This document shows, in pieces, positions 29,523-37,803 of a DNA stretch of 64,000 nucleotides. Made by a program: the position numbers and the translations under genes. Position 1 is the stretch's first letter. The number at the start of each line of letters is the position of its first letter. Under the pieces are notes generated by a model. It saw nothing but the letters and a program-made list of their open reading frames with translations. It was not told where the DNA came from and searched no databases. The stretch comes from Bifidobacterium xylocopae (GTDB lineage: Bacteria; Actinomycetota; Actinomycetes; Actinomycetales; Bifidobacteriaceae): the NCBI RefSeq assembly GCF_003315615.1, contig NZ_PDCH01000002.1, forward strand, positions 124,001 through 188,000. Direction: 5' to 3'.

Positions 29523-30617
29523 ATGGCAGCGACGGGGCGGGAGCGGGAGATTCTGGGGCTCATCCGGCAGAATCCCATGATCAGCCAGAGGGAGCTGGCC
29601 CAGCGGTGCGGGATTACGCGTTCCGGGGTAGCGGCCCACATATCCAACCTGGTCAAGAAGGGTTATCTGCAGGGCAAGGGCTATATCGTATCCCCGCCTT
29701 CGTACGTGAGCGTGATCGGCGCGGTCAACATGGACATTTATGGTCTGGCTGATAATCCGGTGGTCTCCTCCAGCTCGAACGTGGGGCGCATCACCTTCGC
29801 GCTGGGTGGCATCGGTCGTAACATCTCCTATGATCTGAACAAATTGGGCGTGCGCAATTACCTGATCACCGCTTATGGCAACGATCACAACGGCGATTTC
29901 TTCAAGCAGGATGCACTCACCAACGGTATGGACATCACGTACTCCCAGCAATTTCCCGGTACCAACACCTCGACCTACCTGTCGGTCAGCGGCCCGGACG
30001 GCGGCCAGTTGATGGGTTTGGACGACATGATCGTCGGCGATCTGATCACCCCTTCCTTCTTGGCTGATCGCGAGCATGCGATTGCCAACTCCACCTCAGT
30101 CGTGGTGGACACCAGTCTTTCTGCACAAGCCATAGCCTGGGTCTGTGAGCATGCGACCGTTCCGGTGTTTGCCCGCGTCGTCTCCGTCAACAAAGCCGAG
30201 AGGCTCATCCCTTCGCTTGGCCATATAGACACCGTCTCGCTCAGTACGGCGGAGACCGAGGTGCTCACTGGCATCAAGGCTGTGGACGAGGCCAGTGCGG
30301 ATGCATGCGCCGAGTATCTCCTGGGTAGGGGTGTCAAGCGCGTCTTTCTCTTCCTGGATGATGTGGGGATGCTCTACCGGACGACGCCGGATCGTCTGTA
30401 TCTGCCGGCACCCGAACGAAGAAGAGCACATGTGAACGGCGCTGCTTCCGGCGCGCTCGCCGCCCTGGTGTGGGCCCGGGGAGAAGGTATGGGCTTCGTC
30501 AAGAGCGCCCAGGTGGCGGCCGCCCTGGCTTCGTTGAGTATGGACGGTCTGGCGTCAATCAATCCCGCGTTGACGGTCGAGGGCCTGGAACGACGGCGGA
30601 TCGAACTATTCGGCTGA
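29523..30617 (+). CDS. Winged-helix DNA-binding protein fused to a PfkB-type domain lacking the catalytic Asp
   Basis: Residues 1-60 form a winged helix (REILGLIRQNPMISQREL, GITRSGVAAHISNLVKKGYL). Residues 62-350 are a PfkB (ribokinase) fold, close to pseudouridine-kinase-like proteins (IGAVNMDIYG, ALGGIGRNISYDLNKLGV). The anion-hole and catalytic motif NGAGD reads NGAAS, so Asp is Ser309 and kinase activity should be lost. It most likely senses a nucleoside or sugar and regulates the genes that follow, which include an intact paralogous kinase. GAAAGGGG precedes the ATG at 29523. HTH-PfkB fusions exist in known families; loss of Asp here is seen directly. Confidence 0.85.
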   Translation: MAATGREREILGLIRQNPMISQRELAQRCGITRSGVAAHISNLVKKGYLQGKGYIVSPPSYVSVIGAVNMDIYGLADNPVVSSSSNVGRITFALGGIGRNISYDLNKLGVRNYLITAYGNDHNGDFFKQDALTNGMDITYSQQFPGTNTSTYLSVSGPDGGQLMGLDDMIVGDLITPSFLADREHAIANSTSVVVDTSLSAQAIAWVCEHATVPVFARVVSVNKAERLIPSLGHIDTVSLSTAETEVLTGIKAVDEASADACAEYLLGRGVKRVFLFLDDVGMLYRTTPDRLYLPAPERRRAHVNGAASGALAALVWARGEGMGFVKSAQVAAALASLSMDGLASINPALTVEGLERRRIELFG

Positions 30618-30886
30618 CGATGTTGGGCCGTGTGGCGCGCTTCCTCGCTGTCCTGTTAGGCGAGGTGTGCGTGGTGTGTTCTTTTTTCCCCTGGCTTGCG
30701 TCTGCCGTGTATCGGGCATGGATTTCTTGCACGTCTTGCATGCCTCGCTTAGTGGGCGGGGCGTAACCTACTTGAATTCCCTGCCTTTAGATGGGCTGTG
30801 GCCACCGCAACAATGGCTGAGTTCGGTGATTCCTTCTGGTGGCATGCGAAGCGGAGCCTCGTCTTGCGACACATGGCGAAGCGCGA
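30618..30886. other. Intergenic region between the HTH-PfkB gene and the kinase operon
   Basis: Apart from the promoter at its right end, this region of about 270 bp holds nothing I recognise. The TTCTTTTTTCCCC run near 30677-30690 might belong to a weak terminator after the regulator gene, but no convincing stem precedes it. Confidence 0.35.
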
Positions 30887-30892
30887 TATACT
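30864..30892 (+). promoter_or_regulatory. Promoter of the nucleoside-type catabolic operon
   Basis: TTGCGA (30864-30869), a 17-bp spacer and TATACT (30887-30892) form a good sigma70-type promoter 68 bp before the kinase start. The palindrome at 30895-30920 would overlap the transcription start, which predicts repression. Confidence 0.6.
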
Positions 30893-30894
30893 AA

Positions 30895-30920
30895 CAATTG
30901 TTTATCTACATAAACTATTG
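30895..30920 (+). promoter_or_regulatory. Candidate operator palindrome at the operon transcription start
   Basis: CAATTGTTTAT at 30895-30905 and ATAAACTATTG at 30910-30920 are inverted copies matching at 10 of 11 positions with a 4-base spacer. The site begins 2 bp after the -10 box. The HTH-PfkB protein encoded upstream is the obvious candidate ligand. Confidence 0.55.
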
Positions 30921-30959
30921 CCAGTGTTGACAAGGTTGTGCCAAAGGAGGATGAGATCC

Positions 30960-31946
30960 ATGGCGGATTACTCATCGCAAGCAGTCAATGACAGCGGCGG
31001 CGGCCGATATGTTGTAGTCATCGGCGGTATGAACATGGATATCTGTGGGCGTCCATCGGATCGGATCGTGGACCGTGATTCTAACCCTGGAGTGGTGACC
31101 CTCTCCGTCGGTGGCGTCGCTCAGAACATGGCGCAGAGTCTGGCGCATCTCGGTGTGCCCACCCATCTGATTACGGTCTATGGCGACGACGCCAACGGTC
31201 AGGCCATGCGCGAGTCCTGCGCTGCCAACAGCATCGATCTGGGTCATGCCACCATGCTCGAGGGACGTCGCTCATCCACCTACCTGTTCGTCACCGATGA
31301 GACCGGTGACATGCTGGTGGCGGTGAACGACATGGACATCTGCCGACAGATCACACCCCGTTTTCTGGCTGAGCGGCTGGACTTCATCAACGGTGCGGCG
31401 ATCTGTCTCCTGGACGCCAACCTCGAGCCGGAGACCCTGCGTTGGATTGGCGAACACGTCACGGCGCCCCTCTTCGGCGACACGGTCTCGTCCATCAAGG
31501 CCGAGCATTTCGCACCGATACTAGGGGACATGACCGTGCTCAAGCCGAATGCCCTGGAGGCAGGTAAACTGACGGGCATCGATGTCGAGGATCTGAATTC
31601 AGCCAAGACGGCTGCAAGGATCCTGCTGGACAAAGGTGTCAAACGTGTCTTCATATCCATGGGGGTGCAGGGGATCCTGTGCGCCCGCCGTGATGCGTTC
31701 GGCTCCGATGAGATGGTGCAGGTGCCGCCTTACCGTACGCGGATCGCTACGGCCAACGGCGCCGGTGATACCGGCATGGCCGCGATCACCTGGAGCTATT
31801 TCGACGATCCCGAGCGTGATTTGGACCAGGTCGGGCGCATCGCCCAGGCCGCGTCCAGCATCGCCTTGGAGTGCACCCGCGCCGTGCCCGACATCTCAGT
31901 CGAGCGCATTCGTCGGAAGATGGCGGTCGATGCCTTGGTGGTTTGA
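30960..31946 (+). CDS. PfkB-family carbohydrate/nucleoside kinase (pseudouridine-kinase-like)
   Basis: The ATG at 30960 is chosen because AGGAGG at 30945-30950 is well spaced for it and too close to the ATG at 30951. The 328-residue enzyme has the substrate glycine pair in VGGVAQNMAQSLAHLG and the intact catalytic NGAGD (Asp at about residue 270). It is visibly related to the preceding HTH-PfkB protein (VIGGMNMDICG versus VIGAVNMDIYG). It should phosphorylate ribose or a nucleoside such as pseudouridine. With a nucleoside hydrolase in the operon, ribose is a plausible substrate, but neither can be proven from sequence. Confidence 0.83.
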   Translation: MADYSSQAVNDSGGGRYVVVIGGMNMDICGRPSDRIVDRDSNPGVVTLSVGGVAQNMAQSLAHLGVPTHLITVYGDDANGQAMRESCAANSIDLGHATMLEGRRSSTYLFVTDETGDMLVAVNDMDICRQITPRFLAERLDFINGAAICLLDANLEPETLRWIGEHVTAPLFGDTVSSIKAEHFAPILGDMTVLKPNALEAGKLTGIDVEDLNSAKTAARILLDKGVKRVFISMGVQGILCARRDAFGSDEMVQVPPYRTRIATANGAGDTGMAAITWSYFDDPERDLDQVGRIAQAASSIALECTRAVPDISVERIRRKMAVDALVV

Positions 31947-32004
31947 AACCGAAGCGTGAGCGAGACAGACCTGTTTAAGACAGCATTCCAGTAAAAGGAG
32001 AACA

Positions 32005-32697
32005 ATGGTAAAGAAGCAGCTCTATTCCTTGATCGGTTACGAGGAGTCCGTCAAGACGATGGAGGCCGGCGCTGACCATATCGGTTTAGTGCCCATGCAG
32101 AACGGTGGCGTGCCGGCTCACCGGGTGCCTTTGGAGCGGGTGCACCGGATCTTCGACGAGTGCCATAGGCGTGGTGTCGTGACCGTGGCCATCATGCTGA
32201 CGAACGACCCCGAGGAGATGCTGGACCTGGCCCCCAAGGTCAAGCCGGACATCCTGCACATCGCCGGGGACGGGTATGCGGCTGACGAGGACTTCGCCCG
32301 TCGACTCCAACAGGTGGCTCCTGGCACCAAACTGATGCAGGCCGTGCTGGTAGATGATGAATCCGCTGTGGAAAGGGCCAAGCGATACGCTCGGTATTGC
32401 GATTTCATTCTGACCGATTCCGGCTTGGCGCCCGATACCGGCATCGGTGCGAGCGGGCAGACCCACGATTGGTCCATTGACGCCAGGATCGTCAAGGAGT
32501 GCGGCAAACCGGTCATCATGGCTGGTGGCCTTGGGCCGGACAATGTGGCTGATGCCATCCGGCAATGCCATCCCTACGGTGTGGATTCCTTGACTAAGAC
32601 CAGCATCAAATATGAGGGTGGTCGTATGGAGAAGGACATTGAGAAGGTCCGTGAGTTCTGCCGTAATGCCGATGCCGCTGCGGCTGAGATAGGGTGA
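32005..32697 (+). CDS. TrpF-like (phosphoribosylanthranilate isomerase superfamily) barrel of unknown substrate
   Basis: The 230-residue protein follows the TrpF (beta/alpha)8 pattern: SVKTMEAGADHIGLV near the start, LMQAVLV, YCDFILTDS (keeps the general-acid Asp), VIMAGGLGPDNVADAI and the final phosphate-binding region. The N-terminal catalytic Cys of true TrpF (KxCG) is absent: the equivalent reads LYSLIG. The GGTG loop is GIGASGQTHDW. No other trp genes are near. I infer an Amadori-type or other isomerisation of a phosphorylated ribose derivative made by the neighbouring kinase. AAGGAG precedes the ATG, and its stop overlaps the upstream region of the next gene. Confidence 0.72.
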   Translation: MVKKQLYSLIGYEESVKTMEAGADHIGLVPMQNGGVPAHRVPLERVHRIFDECHRRGVVTVAIMLTNDPEEMLDLAPKVKPDILHIAGDGYAADEDFARRLQQVAPGTKLMQAVLVDDESAVERAKRYARYCDFILTDSGLAPDTGIGASGQTHDWSIDARIVKECGKPVIMAGGLGPDNVADAIRQCHPYGVDSLTKTSIKYEGGRMEKDIEKVREFCRNADAAAAEIG

Positions 32698-32702
32698 TTG
32701 AG

Positions 32703-33860
32703 ATGGATTACAAAATGCTACAGCCAGTTAAAGTCGTCTGTTCGGACGATTTGGGCGCCAGCTTGCTGGACATCCTTAAGACCGAGGACTATGAGCGCCC
32801 CCTGGTCGTGACGGACTCTTTCGTCAGCGGCATGCCCAGGGTGACGGACGCCTTCCATCACTTGCGCGATGGCGGCGTGGACCTGGCCGTCTTCGACCAG
32901 GTCAAGTCCGACCCCCAGTCCGGTACGGTAGCCAAGGGCCTGCAGGCGTTCAACGCCCACGATGCGGACAGTATCATCGCGATTGGCGGCGGCTCCTCGA
33001 TGGATGTGGCCCGTGGGATCAACATCGTCCGCGTCAACGGCGGCGAGATCCTGGAGTACACGGATCCGGCAAAGCCGATTAAGCCCTGCAAGGGGATGAT
33101 ATCCATCCCGACGACTGCGGGCACGGGCAGTGAGATGTCCAACGCCTTGGTCGTCACCGATGAGGCCACGTCCAGGAAGATGACGATCCTGGCCGATCCG
33201 GCGGTCAGCGAGTACGCAGTCCTGGATCCTGATCTGACCGTGAGCCTGCCGGCGGGCATGACGATCGCCTGCGGGTTGGATGCGTTCGGCCACGCGGCCG
33301 AGGGTTACCTGTCCCATTTGTCCAGTCCGGTCACCGACGCCATCTGTGAGAAAGTCATGTTCCTCCTGTATAACTACTTGCCCCGGGCCGTGCATAACGG
33401 CGAGGATCGGGAGGCGCGCGAGCGTGTCATGGTGGCCGCGGACCTGGCTGGTTGGATGCTGAACAACACCGGCACCATCGTGGGGCACTCGATCGCCCAC
33501 GTGTTGGGGTCCAAATACCACATCGTGCATGGGGATGCCGTCGCCTACGCACTGCCGTCGGTCATGGAGTTCGTCGGCCCAGTCAGGCCTGGGAAGGTGC
33601 GTGAGATAGGGCAAATCCTGGGGGCCACCTATCCCGAGGATGCGCCCGAGGAGCAGACGACGCTCATCGCCTGCCGTGCCTTCAAGGACTTCCGAGATCG
33701 GATGCTGGGCATGCATCCCTTCGAATCGTATGGGTTGAGCCGTGAGGAGCTGTTGACGAACGCCCAAGCGGTGGCGAATGAACGCTTCGCTGGGAACACC
33801 CCGCGTACAGTGGACCAGCAGGCTGCCCAGGTGCTCTTAAGAGGCTTTGGAAGTCGATGA
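32703..33860 (+). CDS. Iron-containing alcohol dehydrogenase
   Basis: The ATG at 32703 is preferred because AGGG sits eight bases before it; a GTG at 32694 overlaps the TrpF-like stop. The 385-residue enzyme has the NAD-binding IGGGSSMDVARG, IPTTAGTGSE, and the four metal ligands within CGLDAFGHAAEGY (Asp, His) and GHSIAHVLGSKYHIVHG (two His). Members oxidise or reduce alcohols and aldehydes in fermentative bacteria. Its position between an isomerase and a nucleoside hydrolase suggests a redox step on a sugar fragment. The true substrate is unknown. Confidence 0.9.
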   Translation: MDYKMLQPVKVVCSDDLGASLLDILKTEDYERPLVVTDSFVSGMPRVTDAFHHLRDGGVDLAVFDQVKSDPQSGTVAKGLQAFNAHDADSIIAIGGGSSMDVARGINIVRVNGGEILEYTDPAKPIKPCKGMISIPTTAGTGSEMSNALVVTDEATSRKMTILADPAVSEYAVLDPDLTVSLPAGMTIACGLDAFGHAAEGYLSHLSSPVTDAICEKVMFLLYNYLPRAVHNGEDREARERVMVAADLAGWMLNNTGTIVGHSIAHVLGSKYHIVHGDAVAYALPSVMEFVGPVRPGKVREIGQILGATYPEDAPEEQTTLIACRAFKDFRDRMLGMHPFESYGLSREELLTNAQAVANERFAGNTPRTVDQQAAQVLLRGFGSR

Positions 33861-33893
33861 GCGTAGTAAACGGTAAGAAAGAGAGTGATACAT

Positions 33894-34835
33894 ATGGTCA
33901 GGAAGATAATACTGGATTCGGATCCAGGGCATGACGACGCCGTCGCCATCCTGCTGGCCGTCGGCAACCCCAACATCGACCTGTTGGGAGTGACGACTGT
34001 CGGCGGTAACCAAAGTCTGGATAAAGTCACCTATAATGCGCGCGCGGTGCTCGAAGAGGCCCACGCCACCGACGTACCCGTGCATGCGGGCTGCGACCGT
34101 CCGCTGGTCCGTTCTCAAGAGGTGGCCGCGACCATTCACGGTGAGAGCGGTCTGGACGGCGTGGAGCTGCCCGAACCCACGCGGCCCCTTGACCCGGGCC
34201 ATGCGGTCAACTGGCTGATTGACACGATCATGGCGGCCGAACCCAAGTCGATAACCCTGGTGCCAACGGGCCCCCTGACCAACATCGCCATGGCCGTGCG
34301 TATGGAGCCTCGCATCGTTGACCGGGTCAAGGAAGTCGTCCTGATGGGCGGCGGCTACCACGTGGGCAACTGGAGTGCGGTAGCCGAGTTCAACATCAAG
34401 GTCGACCCCGAGGCGGCACACATAGTCTTCAATGAGTCTTGGCCTGTGACCATGGTTGGTCTCGACCTGACCCATCAGGCCTTGTGTACGCCCGAGGTGC
34501 AGCAGCGGATTGACGGGCTGGGTACTGACCTGGCTCACTTCGTTTCAAAACTCATGGACTTCTTCCGCAAGTCCTATCAGGACAACCAGGACTTCGTCGA
34601 TCCGCCTGTGCATGACCCCTGCACGGTCGCCTATCTGATTGACCCTTCTGTGGTCCAGACCCGCCGCTGCCCGGTGGATGTGGAACTCCATGGGGATCTT
34701 ACTCTGGGCATGACCGTCGCCGACCTTCGGGGACCCGAGCCCGCAGCCAAGGATTGCAACACCAAGGTTGCCACAAAGCTGGACTTTGATAAGTTCTGGG
34801 ATCTAGTGACCGAAGCCATTGCGAAGATTGGATGA
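33894..34835 (+). CDS. Inosine-uridine-preferring nucleoside N-ribohydrolase
   Basis: This 313-residue protein has the family signature DSDPGHDDA near residue 8 (Ca-binding aspartates), TVGGNQSLDKVTYNA, LVPTGPLTNIA, VLMGGGY, AEFNIKVDPEAA and the C-terminal PPVHDPCTVAYL with the active-site His-Asp. It hydrolyses nucleosides to a free base and ribose. The ATG at 33894 has AGAGAG eight bases upstream; a GTG at 33885 is in frame. It overlaps the MFS gene by 4 bp, so uptake and cleavage are probably coupled. It anchors the interpretation of the operon as nucleoside catabolism. Confidence 0.92.
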   Translation: MVRKIILDSDPGHDDAVAILLAVGNPNIDLLGVTTVGGNQSLDKVTYNARAVLEEAHATDVPVHAGCDRPLVRSQEVAATIHGESGLDGVELPEPTRPLDPGHAVNWLIDTIMAAEPKSITLVPTGPLTNIAMAVRMEPRIVDRVKEVVLMGGGYHVGNWSAVAEFNIKVDPEAAHIVFNESWPVTMVGLDLTHQALCTPEVQQRIDGLGTDLAHFVSKLMDFFRKSYQDNQDFVDPPVHDPCTVAYLIDPSVVQTRRCPVDVELHGDLTLGMTVADLRGPEPAAKDCNTKVATKLDFDKFWDLVTEAIAKIG

Positions 34836-36253
34836 ATACGATGGAACAGACTGTAAGAGGAACTACGAAGGAACCAAAGGGCAAGTCCATTGCAGCGCTG
34901 ATGACAGCGCTTATGGCCGCTATCTTTGCTTTCCAGCTTAATGCGTCTATGCTTTCACCTGCGCTGACGACCATGCAGAACGAGCTGCATACCGACAGTG
35001 CGCAAATCGGTTTGACACAGACGGTCTTCTTCACTGCTTGCGCTGTCTTCTCTTTGTTTCTGCCTCGTTTAGGTGATTTGTCCGGACGCAAGAAGGTTCT
35101 CATCTGGATGCTTGTTCTGACCGCTATAGGCTGTGTGATTTCAGCTTTGGCCGTCAATGTGCCGATGTTGATGGTTGGCCGTGTCGTGCAGGGGGTTGCC
35201 GGGCCAATTGTACCGATGACTTTGATTATGTTGCATAATGAAGTTACGGATGACATACGGTATGCCAAACTTATGTCGATCCTGACGGCCGTCAATGGTG
35301 GCATCGGAGGTGTGGATGCCATTCTGGGAGGTTGGTTAGCCGGTACTTTCGGCTTCCGCTCCGTTTTCTGGTTCATGGTCGCAATTGCAGTCATTGCCAT
35401 CGTTCTGGTTTTCGTCTTTGCCTCCGAAAGCCACGCGGCTGAGACGCCTCGCATGGATTGGCCGGGGGTGGTATCCCTTTGCGTAGCCTTCCTGATGGCA
35501 TATTTGGCCATTAACGAGGTCGAGAAGCTTGCACAAGCCAACTGGGGAATTGTTGTGGCCGAAGTGGTCATTGCCATTGTCTTCTTTGTGGTCTTCTGGC
35601 AAATAGAAAAAAGGGCAAAAGCCCCAATGGTCACGACCCACTATCTCAAGCAACGTCGTACCTGGGGACTCCTTCTGACAACCCTGTTGACTATGACGGG
35701 TGTCTTCGCCATTATGAACGGTGTCGTTCCTGCTATGGCTCAGGATGTCAAATTCGGAGCCGGCATGTCGGCTAGTGTAGTCTCATTCGCAACGCTGACC
35801 CCTTATGCTCTTGTTGGTCTGGCTTTCGGCCCTGTAGCTGGCGTACTGGCATCTAAATTCGGCTATCACAAGGTGTTGCGCATGGGGCTCCTCGTCACAG
35901 TGGTTGGGCTGCTTTTCGGTATCTATGTATGCAAAGTGCCGAGCGTCTGGGCTCTGGTTGTACTCTCCTTGGTGTTGGGGATATCTTACGCAGGTACAGT
36001 CAACATTATGCTCAACGGTCTGGGTGTCGTTCTTTCTCCGGCGGACAACACCGGTTATCTGCCAGGTCTGAACTCGGGCGGATTCAACCTGGGCGCAGGC
36101 CTGTCGTACGCGGTGCTTTACGCCTTCATGAATGCTTTCGCCACGCCGTCCAACGGCACAGCGGGCTATGTGGCCAGCATGATCGGAGCCGTGGCACTGC
36201 TTGCGCTCGCCTATGCGGCCTCTCTGCTCATTCCCAGGCATGGGGATGATTGA
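34832..36253 (+). CDS. MFS transporter (DHA2-like), probable nucleoside-operon permease
   Basis: The 473-residue membrane protein has the MFS loop 2-3 motif GDLSGRKKVL and about 12-14 membrane segments, and motif C-like features in LMVGRVVQGVAGPIVP. It belongs with the drug:H+/14-spanner group, but the operon position (ATGA overlap with the nucleoside hydrolase) points to import of the operon's substrate or export of a product. Third codon positions are noticeably more A/T-rich than in the four genes upstream, so it may have joined the operon separately. No terminator is seen after it. Confidence 0.85.
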   Translation: MNTMEQTVRGTTKEPKGKSIAALMTALMAAIFAFQLNASMLSPALTTMQNELHTDSAQIGLTQTVFFTACAVFSLFLPRLGDLSGRKKVLIWMLVLTAIGCVISALAVNVPMLMVGRVVQGVAGPIVPMTLIMLHNEVTDDIRYAKLMSILTAVNGGIGGVDAILGGWLAGTFGFRSVFWFMVAIAVIAIVLVFVFASESHAAETPRMDWPGVVSLCVAFLMAYLAINEVEKLAQANWGIVVAEVVIAIVFFVVFWQIEKRAKAPMVTTHYLKQRRTWGLLLTTLLTMTGVFAIMNGVVPAMAQDVKFGAGMSASVVSFATLTPYALVGLAFGPVAGVLASKFGYHKVLRMGLLVTVVGLLFGIYVCKVPSVWALVVLSLVLGISYAGTVNIMLNGLGVVLSPADNTGYLPGLNSGGFNLGAGLSYAVLYAFMNAFATPSNGTAGYVASMIGAVALLALAYAASLLIPRHGDD

Positions 36254-36460
36254 TGATGTGACGGACTAGTGCCGCTACATTCTCCCCGGGCTCCGTCGGA
36301 TGGCTGTTTGCAGTTGCCGGCGGGGCCCTTGCGTGCATCGTGAAAACCGACTGGATGCGTGGAGCTTGCCGACGTATGCGGAAAAGAGGTTTCCTGGCGC
36401 TGCGCGGGCTTTGGTCAGCGTAAACTGATACGCGGTAGAGGCACAGGTTCGGAGGCGGGG

Positions 36461-37639
36461 ATGCGACAGAGGGCCTTGGGTCTGATCAAGAACGAGACCG
36501 TATTCGTCATAGCCGCTGTCATCGCCTTTATCTCATGCTTCTTCGTGCACCCTGACCGCATGTATATCGGTTACATCCATTACAAGACCCTGGCACAGCT
36601 GGGTTCACTGATGGTTGTTGTGGCAGGCTTGCAGCGAATCGGTCTCTTCCACCGGATCGGGTCCAGCCTCCTTGCCCGTGTGCATACGGTGCGGGGACTG
36701 GCCCTGGTCCTGACGGCCCTGCCGTTTGTGGCCAGCATGCTGATCACCAACGACGTGGCCCTGGTTACCTTCATACCCTTTGCGATTGCGGTCCTGGTCA
36801 TGGCAGGTATGGAGGACCGCATTTTCCTTCTGGCCTCCCTGATGACCCTGGGGGCCAACCTGGGTTCCATGCTCACCCCGATCGGCAACGCCCACAACCT
36901 CTATCTGAAAGCCCGCTCGGGCATACCCACCTCCGGCTTCCTGGCTCTGATGGCACCCTACACGTCGGCTTCGGCCGTGCTCCTGGTCCTTACCATCTTC
37001 CTCGCCTTCCCCTCGGAACGAGTGCATACCTTGGACCACATGGGGGCCTCAGGCATTCGGCGTTCGGTCCTGGCGCCCGCACAGGGCAGGACCCATCCCG
37101 ACGTGCATATGGAGCCGATGCCGGGGTGGCGACTGGGCGTCTACGCCGCCCTCTTCCTGGTATGCCTGCTTGGTGTGGGCGGCATCCTGCCCCAGTGGGC
37201 CATGCTGGCGATCGTGGTCTTGGGTTTCGCCATATGCGACCGCCGCGTCTTCCTGCAGGTGGATTGGGGTCTCCTGCTCACCTTCGTGGCTTTCTTCATA
37301 TTCATCGGCAACGCCCGCCGTATACCCGGCTTCTACAATCTGGTCTCAGGTCTGGTCGGCTCCCACCCCCTGGCCACTTCCGTCGTTTGCAGCCAGATGA
37401 TCAGCAACGTGCCCACAGCCTTGCTGGTGTCCGGCTTCTCCTCGGCCTGGCGGCAGATCATCGTCGGTACGAATCTGGGGGGTCTGGGCACCTTGATTGC
37501 CTCGATGGCCTCCTTGATCTCATACAAGGCAGTGGTCAAGAAGTATCCCCGTTCCAAGGGGCGATATCTCTCAACCTATACGCTGCTTAACCTCCTCTTC
37601 CTTGCTGTGCTTTGGCTCCTGGCATGCCTGATCGGATGA
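36461..37639 (+). CDS. Ion transporter superfamily (SLC13/ArsB/NhaD-like) permease
   Basis: The ATG at 36461 has GGAGG six bases upstream. The 392-residue protein has ten or more membrane segments and the paired re-entrant motifs of this superfamily: MLITNDVALVTFIPF with GANLGSMLTPIGNAHNL in the first half, and MISNVPTALLVSGF with GTNLGGLGTLIASMASL in the second. Relatives move dicarboxylates, citrate, arsenite or sodium/proton. The substrate cannot be deduced. It lies 207 bp after the MFS gene and is probably its own unit. Confidence 0.82.
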   Translation: MRQRALGLIKNETVFVIAAVIAFISCFFVHPDRMYIGYIHYKTLAQLGSLMVVVAGLQRIGLFHRIGSSLLARVHTVRGLALVLTALPFVASMLITNDVALVTFIPFAIAVLVMAGMEDRIFLLASLMTLGANLGSMLTPIGNAHNLYLKARSGIPTSGFLALMAPYTSASAVLLVLTIFLAFPSERVHTLDHMGASGIRRSVLAPAQGRTHPDVHMEPMPGWRLGVYAALFLVCLLGVGGILPQWAMLAIVVLGFAICDRRVFLQVDWGLLLTFVAFFIFIGNARRIPGFYNLVSGLVGSHPLATSVVCSQMISNVPTALLVSGFSSAWRQIIVGTNLGGLGTLIASMASLISYKAVVKKYPRSKGRYLSTYTLLNLLFLAVLWLLACLIG

Positions 37640-37660
37640 TACGACAACGCCAACACGCCG

Positions 37661-37678
37661 ATGTGAGTCTGCTCACAT
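37661..37678 (+). promoter_or_regulatory. Perfect CRP/GlxR-type palindrome TGTGA-N6-TCACA
   Basis: ATGTGAG and CTCACAT are perfect inverted 7-mers around TCTG, which gives the exact CRP-family consensus TGTGA-N6-TCACA. It lies between the permease stop and the next gene, about 66 bp before the start predicted from TATACT at 37724-37729, a distance suited to activation. It could also act as a weak terminator stem, but no U-run follows. Confidence 0.6.
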
Positions 37679-37723
37679 AGCGCTGTAAGCGCATCACCTG
37701 CGTTTTTGCGCGGGTAGCCTACC

Positions 37724-37729
37724 TATACT
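37724..37729 (+). promoter_or_regulatory. -10 element of the MFS gene at 37804
   Basis: TATACT precedes the start codon by 74 bp. The -35 region around 37701-37706 reads CGTTTT and is weak, which fits dependence on an activator at the palindrome just upstream. Confidence 0.45.
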
Positions 37730-37803
37730 GAGCAAGGATGCGGGCCGGCCGCCTTCGGCGGGGGCTCCTGTGCGGAAAGACCGCGCAGAACAAGGGAGCG
37801 AAG

